From CAXTKD01 sp964244885 (GTDB lineage: Bacteria > Pseudomonadota > Alphaproteobacteria > Sphingomonadales > Sphingomonadaceae): DNA of 64,000 nucleotides. The stretch's first letter is position 1. Each line of letters opens with the position of its first letter. A model generated the notes under the pieces. It worked only from the letters and a program-made list of their open reading frames with translations. It made no database searches and was not told the DNA's origin. The stretch spans positions 124,001 to 188,000 of the forward strand of contig CAXTKD010000004.1 in assembly GCA_964244885.1 (NCBI GenBank), given 5' to 3'. Positions 32,935-41,989 of this stretch are shown here, piece after piece. Position numbers and translations under genes: made by a program.

Positions 32935-35277
32935 ATGACGACTTCAGGCAAATTCACGCTGCTGCTGGCGGCATCCGGCGCGGCGCTGGTGGCGGCTACT
33001 CCGGCCAGCGCCCAGAACGCGGCCGGCACTCCGGCTGCCGCACAGTCGCCGAAACCGGCCGGCGACGACGCACAGGGAAGCAGTTCGCCGCTGGCGGCCC
33101 AGCCGAACTCCAGCAACGCCGCCGCCGCCGACGGCGTGGCTGAGAATTCGGAGGATATCGTCGTTACCGCGCAGCGCCGGGAGCAGCGGCTCCAGGAGGC
33201 GCCAGTCGCCGTGACCGCCCTGTCCGAAGGCACGCTCAACCAGCTCAATGTCACCAACAGCCGCGACTTGATGACGGTCGTGCCGAGCCTCCAGGTGAGC
33301 ACCCAGGCGGGCGGAGACAGCGGCGGCTCGGCCACCTTCTTCCTGCGCGGCGTCGGCCAGATGCGGGCCGCCAACGGCTCCGAGCCGGCGGTCGGCATCT
33401 ATGTCGACGACTTCTATTATCCGTCGCTGTCCGGCACGATTTTCCAGGTCGTCGACCTCGCCTCGGTCGAGGTGCTGCGCGGCCCGCAGGGCACCTTGTT
33501 CGGGCGCAACACGATCGGCGGCGCGATCCGCTACACGACGCGCGGCGCCGAATTGGGCGAGGTCTCCGGCCATGTCACCGGCACGGTCGGCAATCGAAAC
33601 CGCTACGACCTGTCGGGCGGTCTGAACGTGCCGGTCGGCGACGTCGCCGCGCTTCGCGTGACGGGCGGCCATCTCGAGCAGGACGGGTTCGTCCGCAATC
33701 GGAATAGCGGCAAGCGAGTCGGCGGCTCGACAACCGACCTCGTCCGCCTCCAGGCGCGCATCGAGCCGACCGACAGCCTCTATGTCGATCTCTCCGGCCA
33801 GTACAGCCGCTTCAAGCTCGACGGCTTCAACTACAACGTCCCCGGCCCGCTCACGCCCACGCCGCCCGCGCCCGGCGCCAACCCGACGCTGCCGTTCATC
33901 TTCAATACCGCGATCGCGCCGCGGATCGGCTCTCCGCTCTACACCGACGCGTTCCGCTCGACCTGCTATTACTGCCAGTTCGGCGGCCTCAATCCCGAGT
34001 TCAGCACGACCAAGTACCGGAATGCGCTGGCGACCGTCGGCTGGACGATTTCGCCCGGTCTGACGCTCAAGTCGCTGACCGGCTGGCAGGAGGTCAAGAA
34101 CCGGTCGAGCAGCGATCTCGACAGCACGCCATTGCCGATCTTCCAGGGCGGGCTGCTGCGCAGCACGACGCGAGCCTTTTCGCAGGAGCTTCAGCTCAAC
34201 GGCAAGCTGCTCGACGAGCGCCTGAACTTTGTCGCCGGCGGCTATTATTACAACGAGCGCAACCCGGGCCTCATTCCGGAGCGGCCCAACGTCGTGCTGG
34301 GCAACCCGTCACCGGCGACTCCGACCGAACGGAATCTCAAATCCTATGCCGGTTTCGCCGACGGGTCATTCAAGCTGACCGACACGCTGAGCCTTCTTGG
34401 AGGCTTCCGCTACAGCGAGGACCACAAGGACGTCCATGTGCGAAATGGCGTCGGCGCGACGCTGGCGGATGTCAGCCGAAGCTTCGACAGCAAGACCTTC
34501 CGCGCCGGTCTCCAGCAGCAATGGACAGCGGATGTCATGACCTACGCCAACGTCTCGACCGGCTTTCGCGGCGGCGGCTTCAATCCCTACAATCCGGCGC
34601 GCACGCCCAACCTCATCCCGTTCGATCCCGAGAAGGCGACGAGCTACGAAGCGGGGGCGCGGCTTCAGTTTCTCGATCGCCGGGTCACGATCAACCCGAC
34701 GATCTTCTATGTCGACTGGAAGGCCATCCAGATCCAGAGCGCCGAGCCGAACCCGGCGACCGGCAACGTCGACCTCATCCTCCAGAATGCCGGCAAGGCC
34801 CGCAGCTATGGCTTCGAGGTCGAATATTCGGTCAGCGTGTCGGATGCCGTCCGGCTGTTCGGCAACCTCGCCTACCTCAACTTGAAATATACCGACATCG
34901 GCACCGCCAAGGGGATCACCCTGAACAGCGATTTCCAGCGCGCGCCGAAGGTCACCTTCGCGGTCGGCGGCGCCCATACGCTGGAGCTTGGCTCGGGCGC
35001 TCGGATCGTGAGCACTCTCAACTACAGCTTCCAGGACGATCAGAAGAGCACCGGCGCGGACAACGACGCGTTGCGGCTTCGGAAATACGGCCTTCTCAAC
35101 GCCAGCGTCGAGTTCACCGACGCCGACAAGCGCTTCAGCCTGGCCGCCTACATGAACAACATTCTCGACAAGAAATACGCGATCGGCGGCGTCAATTATT
35201 ACGCCAATGTCGGCGCGGCGCATTACGATCTTGGAGCGCCGCGTGAGTTCGGGCTTACTGGGCGGTTCAATTTTTGA
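32935..35277 (+). CDS. TonB-dependent receptor 1
   Basis: A 780-aa outer-membrane receptor. It has a signal peptide ending near ATPASAQ, a Gln/Ala/Ser-rich linker, and a TonB-box-like start of the plug (EDIVVTAQRREQRLQEAPVA). The plug follows (GIYVDDFYYPSLSGTIFQVV, SVEVLRGPQGTLFGRNTIGG), then a 22-strand-type barrel and the final aromatic strand (FGLTGRFNF). It belongs to the sphingomonad group of receptors linked to aromatic and glycoside uptake rather than siderophores. GGGAGG precedes the ATG. Upstream lies the 56-nt module and a divergent LysR gene. Confidence 0.93.
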   Translation: MTTSGKFTLLLAASGAALVAATPASAQNAAGTPAAAQSPKPAGDDAQGSSSPLAAQPNSSNAAAADGVAENSEDIVVTAQRREQRLQEAPVAVTALSEGTLNQLNVTNSRDLMTVVPSLQVSTQAGGDSGGSATFFLRGVGQMRAANGSEPAVGIYVDDFYYPSLSGTIFQVVDLASVEVLRGPQGTLFGRNTIGGAIRYTTRGAELGEVSGHVTGTVGNRNRYDLSGGLNVPVGDVAALRVTGGHLEQDGFVRNRNSGKRVGGSTTDLVRLQARIEPTDSLYVDLSGQYSRFKLDGFNYNVPGPLTPTPPAPGANPTLPFIFNTAIAPRIGSPLYTDAFRSTCYYCQFGGLNPEFSTTKYRNALATVGWTISPGLTLKSLTGWQEVKNRSSSDLDSTPLPIFQGGLLRSTTRAFSQELQLNGKLLDERLNFVAGGYYYNERNPGLIPERPNVVLGNPSPATPTERNLKSYAGFADGSFKLTDTLSLLGGFRYSEDHKDVHVRNGVGATLADVSRSFDSKTFRAGLQQQWTADVMTYANVSTGFRGGGFNPYNPARTPNLIPFDPEKATSYEAGARLQFLDRRVTINPTIFYVDWKAIQIQSAEPNPATGNVDLILQNAGKARSYGFEVEYSVSVSDAVRLFGNLAYLNLKYTDIGTAKGITLNSDFQRAPKVTFAVGGAHTLELGSGARIVSTLNYSFQDDQKSTGADNDALRLRKYGLLNASVEFTDADKRFSLAAYMNNILDKKYAIGGVNYYANVGAAHYDLGAPREFGLTGRFNF

Positions 35278-35337
35278 CCGCCCAGACCGGCTAGGGTCGA
35301 AGCGGCGGTCGAGCGCGATACCGCGGATCGTCGCTGG

Positions 35338-36372
35338 TCAGGAGGCGACCTCGCGGCGGACGAGCGCCGCGCCGTCGACCATCGCCTTCATCTTGCCGAA
35401 GGCGGTGTCGCGCGGCAGGTATTTCAGGCCGCAGTCGGGCGCGACGATGATCCGTTCGACCGGCACTTGGGTCATCGCGCGGCGGATGCGGTCGGCGACA
35501 ACCTCGGGCGTCTCGATCGCCGGATCGTTGAGGTCGAGCACGCCGACCATGATCCGCTTGTCGCGAAGCGGTGCGAGCTCGGCCGGGTCGAGGTGGGGCT
35601 GGGCGGTTTCGACCGAGACCTGACGGACCGAGCAGCCCGCCAGCTCGGGCAGGAAGTCGTAGCCCTTGGGCCGGTCGCCGTGGATGATCGCCGCGTAGCC
35701 GAAGCAGATGTGCAGCGCGGTCTCGCCGACGATGCCGTCGAGGGCGCGGTCGACCACCTCCACGCCGAACTCGCGCGCCTGCCCGGGCCGGGCCTGCATA
35801 TAGGGCTCGTCAATCTGGACGATGTCGGCGCCGGCGGCGAACAGGTCGCGGATTTCGTCGTTGACAGCGGCGGCGTAGTCGAGCGCCATCTCGCGCTGCG
35901 AAGGGTAGAAATCGTTCTGCGCCTGCTGCGCCATGGTGAAGGGGCCGGGAACGGTGATCTTGATCGGCTTGGTTGTATGCCGGCGCAGGAATTCGACGTC
36001 GCGCACCTGCACGGCATGGGTGCGGCGAATGCGGCCGATGACGCGCGGCACCGGATTCGGATGCCCGCTGCGGTCGAGCGCGGTGCCGTGATTGTCCATG
36101 TCGACCCCCTCGAGCGCCGTCGCGAAGCGGTTCGAGTAACTCTCGCGCCGCATCTCCCCGTCGGTGATGATGTCGAGCCCGGCGCGCTCCTGCTCGTGGA
36201 TCGCCATCAGCGTGGCGTCGTCCTGCGCCTCCTCCAGGCGCTCGGCCGGCACTCGCCAGAGTTCGCGAGCGCGGACCCGGGGCGGGAAACGGTCGGCCAG
36301 CCGCGCCCGGTCGATCAGCCAGTCCGGCATGGCATAGGAGCCTACCAGGGTGGTCGGCAGGATGGTGTTCAA
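35338..36372 (-). CDS. MetE C-terminal-like methyltransferase (cobalamin-independent methionine synthase family)
   Basis: A 344-aa TIM-barrel protein of the UROD/MetE-like family. It shows TTLVGSYAMPDWL, LDIITDGEMRRESYSNRFA and ITVPGPFTMAQQAQ. The probable zinc ligands are His and Cys in ALHICFGYAA, Glu or His around VSVETAQPHLD, and Cys in IVAPDCGLKYLPR. It is half the length of true MetE and lacks the N-terminal domain, like archaeal MetE and epoxyalkane:CoM transferase-type enzymes. The start is a TTG at 36372 with AGGGAG upstream. Its place in an aromatic-degradation cluster hints at handling of a methyl group or a thiol adduct; this is inference. Confidence 0.85.
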   Translation of the reverse strand: MNTILPTTLVGSYAMPDWLIDRARLADRFPPRVRARELWRVPAERLEEAQDDATLMAIHEQERAGLDIITDGEMRRESYSNRFATALEGVDMDNHGTALDRSGHPNPVPRVIGRIRRTHAVQVRDVEFLRRHTTKPIKITVPGPFTMAQQAQNDFYPSQREMALDYAAAVNDEIRDLFAAGADIVQIDEPYMQARPGQAREFGVEVVDRALDGIVGETALHICFGYAAIIHGDRPKGYDFLPELAGCSVRQVSVETAQPHLDPAELAPLRDKRIMVGVLDLNDPAIETPEVVADRIRRAMTQVPVERIIVAPDCGLKYLPRDTAFGKMKAMVDGAALVRREVAS

Positions 36373-36596
36373 ATCCGGCTCCCTTCGATCGTCTGCAGCG
36401 GGCGCCGATACCGCGCTCGCCGCCTCGGTTCTCGACGCATATGTCGACAGATCGATATCGCCGTCGATAAATTATGACAAGAGCGGCGGCGGCTTGACCC
36501 TATCGACGTTTACGTGGAAAATTGGACGAAACAGTGGATGGCCGGCTCGATCCGGGGATTAAGACCAGATCAGGCCACGCAACGACCGGGGGAAGG

Positions 36597-38297
36597 ATGG
36601 TTCAAGGCCAGTCAGGGCGTATCGGCGCCATCGGGCCTCGTTATCCGATCGATGGCGTGCGCTACCGCTCGATTTCGGAAGCGCGGGCTCACCTCGCCGA
36701 TGGGAACTGGCTAGACCTGACCATCGCCGACACGCTGCGGCAGGCGGCGAGCGAGCGGCCCGACACCGCCGCGGTGATCGACCAGGACGGCTTCGTCACC
36801 TATGCCCGGCTGGACGCCGAAACCGAATCGCTGGCTGCGACCCTGCTCGACCTGGGGCTGCATCCCGGCGATCGTGTGCTTTTCCAATTGGGCACGTCGC
36901 GGGACTATTTCACGGCGTTTCACGGCTGCATGAAGGCGGGCGTGGTGCCGGTCTGCACGCTGCCACAGTACCGCAGGGTCGAGATGGAGCATTTCGCGCG
37001 ACTGACCGGCGCGCGCGCCATCTTCGTCCAGGCAGACTGCAATCCAAGCTTCGATCAGGTCAGCTTCGCGCAGCAGCTCGCCGCATCCTGCGAGGCGCTT
37101 GAGCATGTGATCGTCGTGCGTGGCGAGCGGGAGGGCTGCGTTTCGCTCGCGGCGGCGGCGCAGGAATATCCGCTCGAAGAAGCGCGGGCCCGCACGGCGG
37201 GGATCGCGCCAAACGCGCTCGACGTCGCGGTCTTCCAGCTGTCGGGCGGCTCGACCAGCCTGCCCAAGATCATCCCGCGGATGCACGGCGAGTATCTGGG
37301 CGCGGTTCGGCACCTGTCGCAGCGCTACGGGCTGACCGACTCTGACGTCACCTTGTGGGGGCTGCCGCTGGTGCACAATGCGGGCACGATGTTCGCGGTG
37401 CTGCCGGTGACGCTCGACCGCCGGACCCTGGTGCTGCAATCGCGGCTCGACATTCGCGAGATGCTCGAGCTGATCGCCCGGCATCGGGTGACCTTCACCG
37501 GCAGCATCGGCCCCGTCGCGGCGAGACTGCTGGAGATCACCGACCTCCACCGCCACGACATCGGGTCGCTCAAGCAGTTCTTCGCGCTGACCAGCGCCGA
37601 GGCGGTGGAACGGCATGTCGGGCTGCCGGTCGGCCAGATGTTCGGGATGACCGAGGGCATGGTCTTCGCGTCGTCGCCGCAGGATTCGGCCGCGATCCGC
37701 CATAACACGATCGGCTATCCGATCTCACCCGGCGACGAGGTCAGGCTGCTAACGCCGGGCGAGGAAGCCGAGGTGGCGTTCGGCGAGATCGGCGAATTGT
37801 GCTTCCGGGGGCCGAGCACGCTGACGGGATATTTCGGCGATGACGCGGCGACGGCGGCGAGCTTTACCGCGACGGGCTTCCTGCGATCGGGCGACCTGAT
37901 GCGCGCGCACGAGATCGACGGAATCGTGTGCTATTCGTTCGAGGGGCGGATTAAGGACAACATCAACCGCGGCGGTGAGAAGATCGGCGCCGAGGAGATC
38001 GAGGCGCTCGTGGCGCGCCACCCGCACGTCGCCGACGTGCGGGTCGTCGCAATGCCCGACCCGATCTATGGCGAGAAGGTCTGCGCCTATCTGATCCCGC
38101 AGGCGGGCTGCGACTGCCCGACCGTCGCGTCGCTCGGCGAATTCCTGCTCGGGCTCGGCATCGCGAAGTATAAATTGCCCGAACGCGTCGAGGCGATCGA
38201 TGCCTTCCCGCTCACCAGGGTGGGCAAGGCGGACAAGGCCAGGCTGCGCGAGATGGTCGCCGCGGCGATCGCCGCCGAGACGAGGCAGGACGCATGA
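36597..38297 (+). CDS. EntE-like aryl-acid AMP ligase (possible aryl-CoA synthetase)
   Basis: A 566-aa adenylate-forming enzyme very close in layout to 2,3-dihydroxybenzoate-AMP ligases. It has the ATP loop LSGGSTSLPKIIPRMHGEY, the aryl-pocket region WGLPLVHNAGTMFAVLP, the A5 stretch QMFGMTEGMV, RSGDLMRAHEIDG and the hinge with INRGGEKIGAEEIE. It ends with the catalytic lysine region PLTRVGKADKARLRE. No NRPS or aryl carrier domain is present, so activation of a salicylate-like acid for CoA transfer is more likely than siderophore synthesis. The ATG at 36597 has GGGGGAAGG upstream. It overlaps the next gene by ATGA and is divergent from the MetE-like gene. Confidence 0.88.
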   Translation: MVQGQSGRIGAIGPRYPIDGVRYRSISEARAHLADGNWLDLTIADTLRQAASERPDTAAVIDQDGFVTYARLDAETESLAATLLDLGLHPGDRVLFQLGTSRDYFTAFHGCMKAGVVPVCTLPQYRRVEMEHFARLTGARAIFVQADCNPSFDQVSFAQQLAASCEALEHVIVVRGEREGCVSLAAAAQEYPLEEARARTAGIAPNALDVAVFQLSGGSTSLPKIIPRMHGEYLGAVRHLSQRYGLTDSDVTLWGLPLVHNAGTMFAVLPVTLDRRTLVLQSRLDIREMLELIARHRVTFTGSIGPVAARLLEITDLHRHDIGSLKQFFALTSAEAVERHVGLPVGQMFGMTEGMVFASSPQDSAAIRHNTIGYPISPGDEVRLLTPGEEAEVAFGEIGELCFRGPSTLTGYFGDDAATAASFTATGFLRSGDLMRAHEIDGIVCYSFEGRIKDNINRGGEKIGAEEIEALVARHPHVADVRVVAMPDPIYGEKVCAYLIPQAGCDCPTVASLGEFLLGLGIAKYKLPERVEAIDAFPLTRVGKADKARLREMVAAAIAAETRQDA

Positions 38298-39529
38298 GGG
38301 AGCAGGAGGCGACCGCCGGCTTCCGCAATGCCGGCTGGACGATGGGCGGGCTGCCCGAGGGCGCCGAGGTCACCGTTCACCCGCTGCGGACCGCAGACGG
38401 CGCGGCGGTCAACGGTTTCCTCTACACCGCCGGGCCGTCGAACGTCGTTGCGTGCATCATGCATCCGCGCGAGTTCCTGGCGACGCATTATCTGGTGCCC
38501 GAGCTGCTCGCGGCCGGTTACGCGGTGTTCACCCAGACCTCGCGCGCGGTGGGATCGGACCTGCGGCTCGAACACGAGATCACCTTGCTGGACGTGGCGG
38601 CCGGGCTGTCGTTCCTGAAGGAGCGCTTCGGCAAGATCGTCCTGATCGGCAATTCGGGCGGTGCGAGCCTCTACGGCTTCTACAACCAGCAATCCCTTCT
38701 CGCCCCCGAGGCTCGGCTCGAACGGACGCCGGGCGGCCGCGCCACCGGCCTTCGCGAACTGGAGATGCCGCAGGCCGACGGCATCGTGCTGGTGTCCCCG
38801 CATCCGGGACAGGGCATCGTGCTGCTCAACTGCATCGACCCCTCGGTGACCGATGAGAATGACCCGCTCGGCATCGACCCGGACCTCGATTTCCTCGATC
38901 CCGCCAACGGCTATGCCCCCGGCGGCGCGCATTATGCCGCGCCGTTCGTCGAGCGCTTCCGCAGCGGCCAGCGCGCGCGGGTCGCGCGGCTCGACGACAC
39001 CGCCAAGGCCCTGATCGCCGACCGGCTCGCGGCCCGCGCGCGCGGCAAGCAAAGCGGCGAGCGCGGCGAGCGCATCCGCGGCGCGCATACGACCGCGATG
39101 ACGATCTGGCGCACCGACGCCGACCTGCGCTGCTGGGACCTGGCGCTCGACCCGTCCGACCGCGCAGTCGGCTCGATCTGGAGCCGCGACCCCTACGCCA
39201 CCAATTTCGGCGTGGTCGGCTTCGCGCGCTTCTGCACACCCGAGGCATGGCTGTCGACCTGGTCGGGGCTGACCTCGCGCGCCAATCTGTTCGAGACCGC
39301 GGCGGCGATCGAACAGCCGGCGTTGTTGATCGAATATAGCGGCGACCAGGTGGTCTTCCCGGCGGATGTCGAGCGCATCTTCGCCGCGATCCCCTCGGCC
39401 GACCGCACCCGCCACCGCTTCCGCGGCGACCATCACGGCCAGCCATTGGTCGAGGGGGAAGAGCCCGGCCGATCGCGCGCCGGACAGGCGATCCGCGATT
39501 GGCTGCAGGATCGGTTCCCGCGGAGCTAG
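38294..39529 (+). CDS. Alpha/beta hydrolase coupled to the aryl-AMP ligase
   Basis: A 411-aa hydrolase. The nucleophile elbow is IGNSGGASLYG (Ser near residue 120); the acid is likely Asp in LIEYSGDQVVFPA and the base His in FRGDHHGQPLVEG. About 120 residues between nucleophile and acid form a large cap (SVTDENDPLGIDPDLDFLD onwards). The start ATG overlaps the ligase stop (ATGA), so the two act together. It could be an aryl-CoA thioesterase or an esterase releasing the acid. No signal peptide, so cytosolic. Confidence 0.82.
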   Translation: MREQEATAGFRNAGWTMGGLPEGAEVTVHPLRTADGAAVNGFLYTAGPSNVVACIMHPREFLATHYLVPELLAAGYAVFTQTSRAVGSDLRLEHEITLLDVAAGLSFLKERFGKIVLIGNSGGASLYGFYNQQSLLAPEARLERTPGGRATGLRELEMPQADGIVLVSPHPGQGIVLLNCIDPSVTDENDPLGIDPDLDFLDPANGYAPGGAHYAAPFVERFRSGQRARVARLDDTAKALIADRLAARARGKQSGERGERIRGAHTTAMTIWRTDADLRCWDLALDPSDRAVGSIWSRDPYATNFGVVGFARFCTPEAWLSTWSGLTSRANLFETAAAIEQPALLIEYSGDQVVFPADVERIFAAIPSADRTRHRFRGDHHGQPLVEGEEPGRSRAGQAIRDWLQDRFPRS

Positions 39530-39574
39530 CCGCGAGCGTGCAAAAGCGAAGCGGGAAAGGTTGGGGTCGCGTCT

Positions 39575-39999
39575 TCAGATCAGCCTTACATTCATCGCCC
39601 GGGCGACAACATGAAGATCGCCGGGCTCGATCTTGAACGTGCCGTGGCGAAAGACCACCCCCCAATGGTCGCGATCGCGCGTGAACGACAGCTTTTCCAG
39701 GAGCGGCCCGATCGGCGCTTCATGGGCGCGGTAATATCCAACGTGACGCCGAAAGGGACGGAAGCCCTCCCCTGCCTCGATCCGATACGGCTCGCCCGGC
39801 AGGATCGTGCCCAGCGCGACGAACGCCTGGACGATCTCCCCCGCTCGCATCCGTTCGCGCGGCGCGTAATAGACGATGCGGTCGCCGGGCTGCATCCGTT
39901 TGAGCGGCGCTTCCCGGCCGTGGTTGAGCTGCAGAAGCCGCCCTCGACTGCGGCGGCAACATGCTCGCGACTGGCGACGCCGACCCATGCGGTCGTCAC
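39575..39999 (-). pseudogene. EVE-domain protein, frameshifted
   Basis: From a GTG at 39999, which overlaps the stop of the upstream monooxygenase gene (GTGA), the frame reads TTAWVGVASREHVAAAVEGG, the normal N-terminus of an EVE-domain protein. It then loses the family pattern. One frame over, the pattern continues with LLQLNHGREAPLKRMQPGD, RIVYYAPRERM, FRPFRRHVGYYRAHEAPIGP and so on to the stop at 39575. Restoring one base (a C) at about 39930-39933 joins them as GFCQLNHG and gives a 141-aa protein. EVE domains bind modified bases in RNA or DNA. This is either a recent inactivation or a sequencing error. Confidence 0.85.
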
Positions 40000-40331
40000 C
40001 CGGCGGTCTGCGCGCCGTGCGTTTCGCGCAGGTCGTAATAGATCGGGTCGAACGATTCGGCGAGGCTGCCCGCCTCGCGCATGTGCGCCTGCGCCGCGGG
40101 ATCGTTCATCATCGCGTCGAGATCGGCCTGGCTGCGCCACTGCGCGTAATTGGCCACGTGCTTGCGGTCGCGGCTGACATGGAGGCTGGCCGAGACGAAG
40201 CCCGGCCGCTGCTTCATGCCGTGCTCGGTCGCCTTCGACAGCGCGTCCAGCAGAGCGTCCGCGTGCGCGGGATCGACGGTGAAGGTGTTGATGAGGACCA
40301 GGTAATCCGATTGGGGATCGAGCGTGACCAT
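39996..40331 (-). CDS. Antibiotic biosynthesis monooxygenase (ABM) family protein
   Basis: A 111-aa ferredoxin-fold protein: YLVLINTFTVDPAHADALLD, QRPGFVSASLHVSRD, HVANYAQWRSQADLDAM and a C-terminal FDPIYYDLRETH. ABM proteins are small dimeric oxygenases or quinone-handling proteins acting without cofactor; the family cannot tell the substrate. It starts at ATG 40331 with AGGA upstream, divergent from the MarR gene, and shares a likely operator with it. The EVE gene follows, coupled by a GTGA overlap. Confidence 0.85.
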   Translation of the reverse strand: MVTLDPQSDYLVLINTFTVDPAHADALLDALSKATEHGMKQRPGFVSASLHVSRDRKHVANYAQWRSQADLDAMMNDPAAQAHMREAGSLAESFDPIYYDLRETHGAQTAG

Positions 40332-40368
40332 GATTATCCTTTCAACTTGGCGAGCGCCCTCGCGCTCA

Positions 40369-40390
40369 ATATATCAGGGGGCTGACATAT
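40369..40390. promoter_or_regulatory. Inverted repeat, probable MarR operator
   Basis: ATATATCAG and CTGACATAT arms (8 of 9 bp complementary) around GGGG lie in the 76-bp gap between the divergent ABM and MarR genes. A further half-site-like CCTGATATG overlaps the MarR start codon. Size, symmetry and place fit a MarR dimer site for autoregulation and control of the ABM-EVE unit. Confidence 0.7.
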
Positions 40391-40407
40391 ATTATAAGGA
40401 ACCTGAT

Positions 40408-40887
40408 ATGTCCAGCGCGGCAATGCCTGAGACTGTCGCCAAGCGGCTCGGCTATGCGGTGAAGCGCATGCAACACGCGCTACGCCTGAGCATGGACGAC
40501 GCCTTGCGTCCCGCCGGTCTCACCGCGCCGCAATATGCCATCCTCTGCGCGGTCGAGGCGGAGGCGGGCCTGTCGAACGCGCGGCTGGCGCGGGCGGCGT
40601 TCGTCACGCCGCAGACGATGCAGGGGATGCTGGCCAACCTGGAGCGTGACGGTGCGATCAGGCGCCACCCCGATCCGCACAACGGGCGAATCCTGCGGAC
40701 CGAGTTGACGCCGCTGGGACGCGACACGCTCGCCCGGGCGCATCGGCTGGTCGCACGAGTAGAGCAGGTCATGGTCTTGTCGTTCGGCAAGCAGGAGGCC
40801 GACCGGCTCGCGCTGTCACTCACCAAGGGCGCCGGAGACCTCATGGCCACCTTGACGGCCCCCGAGAGCGACAATCGGAGTCGATAG
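40408..40887 (+). CDS. MarR-family transcriptional regulator
   Basis: A 159-aa winged-helix repressor: LGYAVKRMQHALRLSMDDAL, LTAPQYAILCAVEAEAGLSN, the recognition helix region TPQTMQGMLANLERDGAIRR, the wing DPHNGRILRTELTPLG and a C-terminal dimer helix. Such proteins usually respond to phenolic ligands. I start at ATG 40408, which opens the conserved part; the frame runs 28 codons further upstream through the operator. It is divergent from the ABM gene and likely autoregulated through the repeat at 40369. Confidence 0.9.
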   Translation: MSSAAMPETVAKRLGYAVKRMQHALRLSMDDALRPAGLTAPQYAILCAVEAEAGLSNARLARAAFVTPQTMQGMLANLERDGAIRRHPDPHNGRILRTELTPLGRDTLARAHRLVARVEQVMVLSFGKQEADRLALSLTKGAGDLMATLTAPESDNRSR

Positions 40888-40950
40888 GGTCCTTGCGCCG
40901 GAGTCGCGCCGGCGCATAATGCGCGCTCTGGCTATCGGGTGACGGATGAC

Positions 40951-41718
40951 ATGGCGGTTTCAAGGAGCGCGCGACATCGCAGGGTGCCGGCTTCAGCCGC
41001 GCCGTCTCCCGCCAGACAGGCGGTAGCGGCGGAACCATCGTCCAGCGCCCGTCGCGAGCTGCTCGCCGAGGAGGTGCTCGACAAGGCCGCCGCTTTGTTC
41101 GCCGCGCGCGGGTTCGCGGCGACGAGCCTCAAGGATGTGGCGGACGCGGTGGGCCTCAGCCGCTCGTCGATCTATTATTATTATCCCAACAAGGAGGCGC
41201 TGCTGGCGGAGCTGATCCGCGGCGTGACGCTGCCGATCGCCAACATGCTGCGCGAGGTCGGGGAGCAGGGCCTGCCCCCGACCTCGGCGATCCGCGAGGT
41301 CGTCCGCCGGCTGGTGCTGTGGGTCGCCGACCCGCGCACGCACTTCCGGCTGATGGATCGCAGCGAAGCCGAACTGCCGCCGGCGATCGCCAAGGTCCAT
41401 GCCGCGGCGAAGCGGCAGATCCTGAATGAGCTGATCAAGCTCGTCGATGCGGCGGTCTTCGCGGGCGAGGCGCGCGCCGTGGACAGCCGGGTCACGGCGC
41501 TCTCGATCATCGGCATGGCGATGTGGACGGCGTGGTGGTTTCAGCCGGGGCACGGCCCTACGCTCGACACGGTCGCGGAGATGATCGCGGACAATGCCTG
41601 CGCCTCGCTCCATCGCACAGGGCCGATGAAGGACGGGGCGACGATCGCGAGTCTGGCGGGCGAAATCCGAGAGAATCTGTCGCTGATCGAGGCGATGTCC
41701 GGCGAGACTTCGGCCTAG
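40951..41718 (+). CDS. TetR-family transcriptional regulator
   Basis: A 255-aa regulator with a long basic and alanine-rich N-terminal extension (about 35 residues) before the HTH: RRELLAEEVLDKAAALFAAR, GFAATSLKDVADAVGLSRSS, IYYYYPNKEALLAEL. A helical ligand domain follows. The start is uncertain between GTG 40939 and ATG 40951; the latter has GGA upstream. Its stop is one base from the stop of the convergent 89-aa gene. It may control either flank of the aromatic cluster. Confidence 0.88.
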   Translation: MAVSRSARHRRVPASAAPSPARQAVAAEPSSSARRELLAEEVLDKAAALFAARGFAATSLKDVADAVGLSRSSIYYYYPNKEALLAELIRGVTLPIANMLREVGEQGLPPTSAIREVVRRLVLWVADPRTHFRLMDRSEAELPPAIAKVHAAAKRQILNELIKLVDAAVFAGEARAVDSRVTALSIIGMAMWTAWWFQPGHGPTLDTVAEMIADNACASLHRTGPMKDGATIASLAGEIRENLSLIEAMSGETSA

Positions 41719-41719
41719 G

Positions 41720-41989
41720 TCAGACCGGCAGCACGGGCTCGTTCGTCGGCGCCAGCCGGATGCGGGTCGCGTCGAACCGCACGATCTTGCCGTCGAGCCC
41801 GCCCGTCAGGCAGCCGAACCAGACCGCAGCGTCGAGGCCGGTCGCCTCCCGCGCGATCTCGATCTCGCCGTCGAACTCGACGTAGATATAACCGGCCCGG
41901 ACTGGGTGAACCCGGCAGCGCTCCAGCCCGCCCGCCGCTTCGACGAACGCCGCGAACTCGGGCACGTCGAGGACGTAGAAGCCGCTCAT
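41720..41989 (-). CDS. Unrecognised 89-aa protein coupled to the VOC gene
   Basis: A small protein beginning MSGFYVLDVPEFAAFVEAAG with a mostly beta pattern after residue 30 (VRAGYIYVEFDGEIEIARE, AAVWFGCLTGGLDGKIVRFD). I know no family. Its ATG overlaps the stop of the VOC gene upstream (ATGA), so it is made together with that protein, perhaps as a partner subunit. Strong coding character and the conserved-looking length suggest it is real. Confidence 0.65.
   Translation of the reverse strand: MSGFYVLDVPEFAAFVEAAGGLERCRVHPVRAGYIYVEFDGEIEIAREATGLDAAVWFGCLTGGLDGKIVRFDATRIRLAPTNEPVLPV

Noticed and set aside
36480..36530. A fourth copy of the 56-nt module before the ligase gene
   Set aside because: Only CCTATCG matches; AACACC and TTTGCCATC are missing at the right distances.
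36597..38297. Siderophore (catecholate) biosynthesis suggested by the EntE-like ligase
   Set aside because: No NRPS, isochorismatase or carrier protein genes nearby, whereas degradative enzymes and an aromatic-acid permease are.
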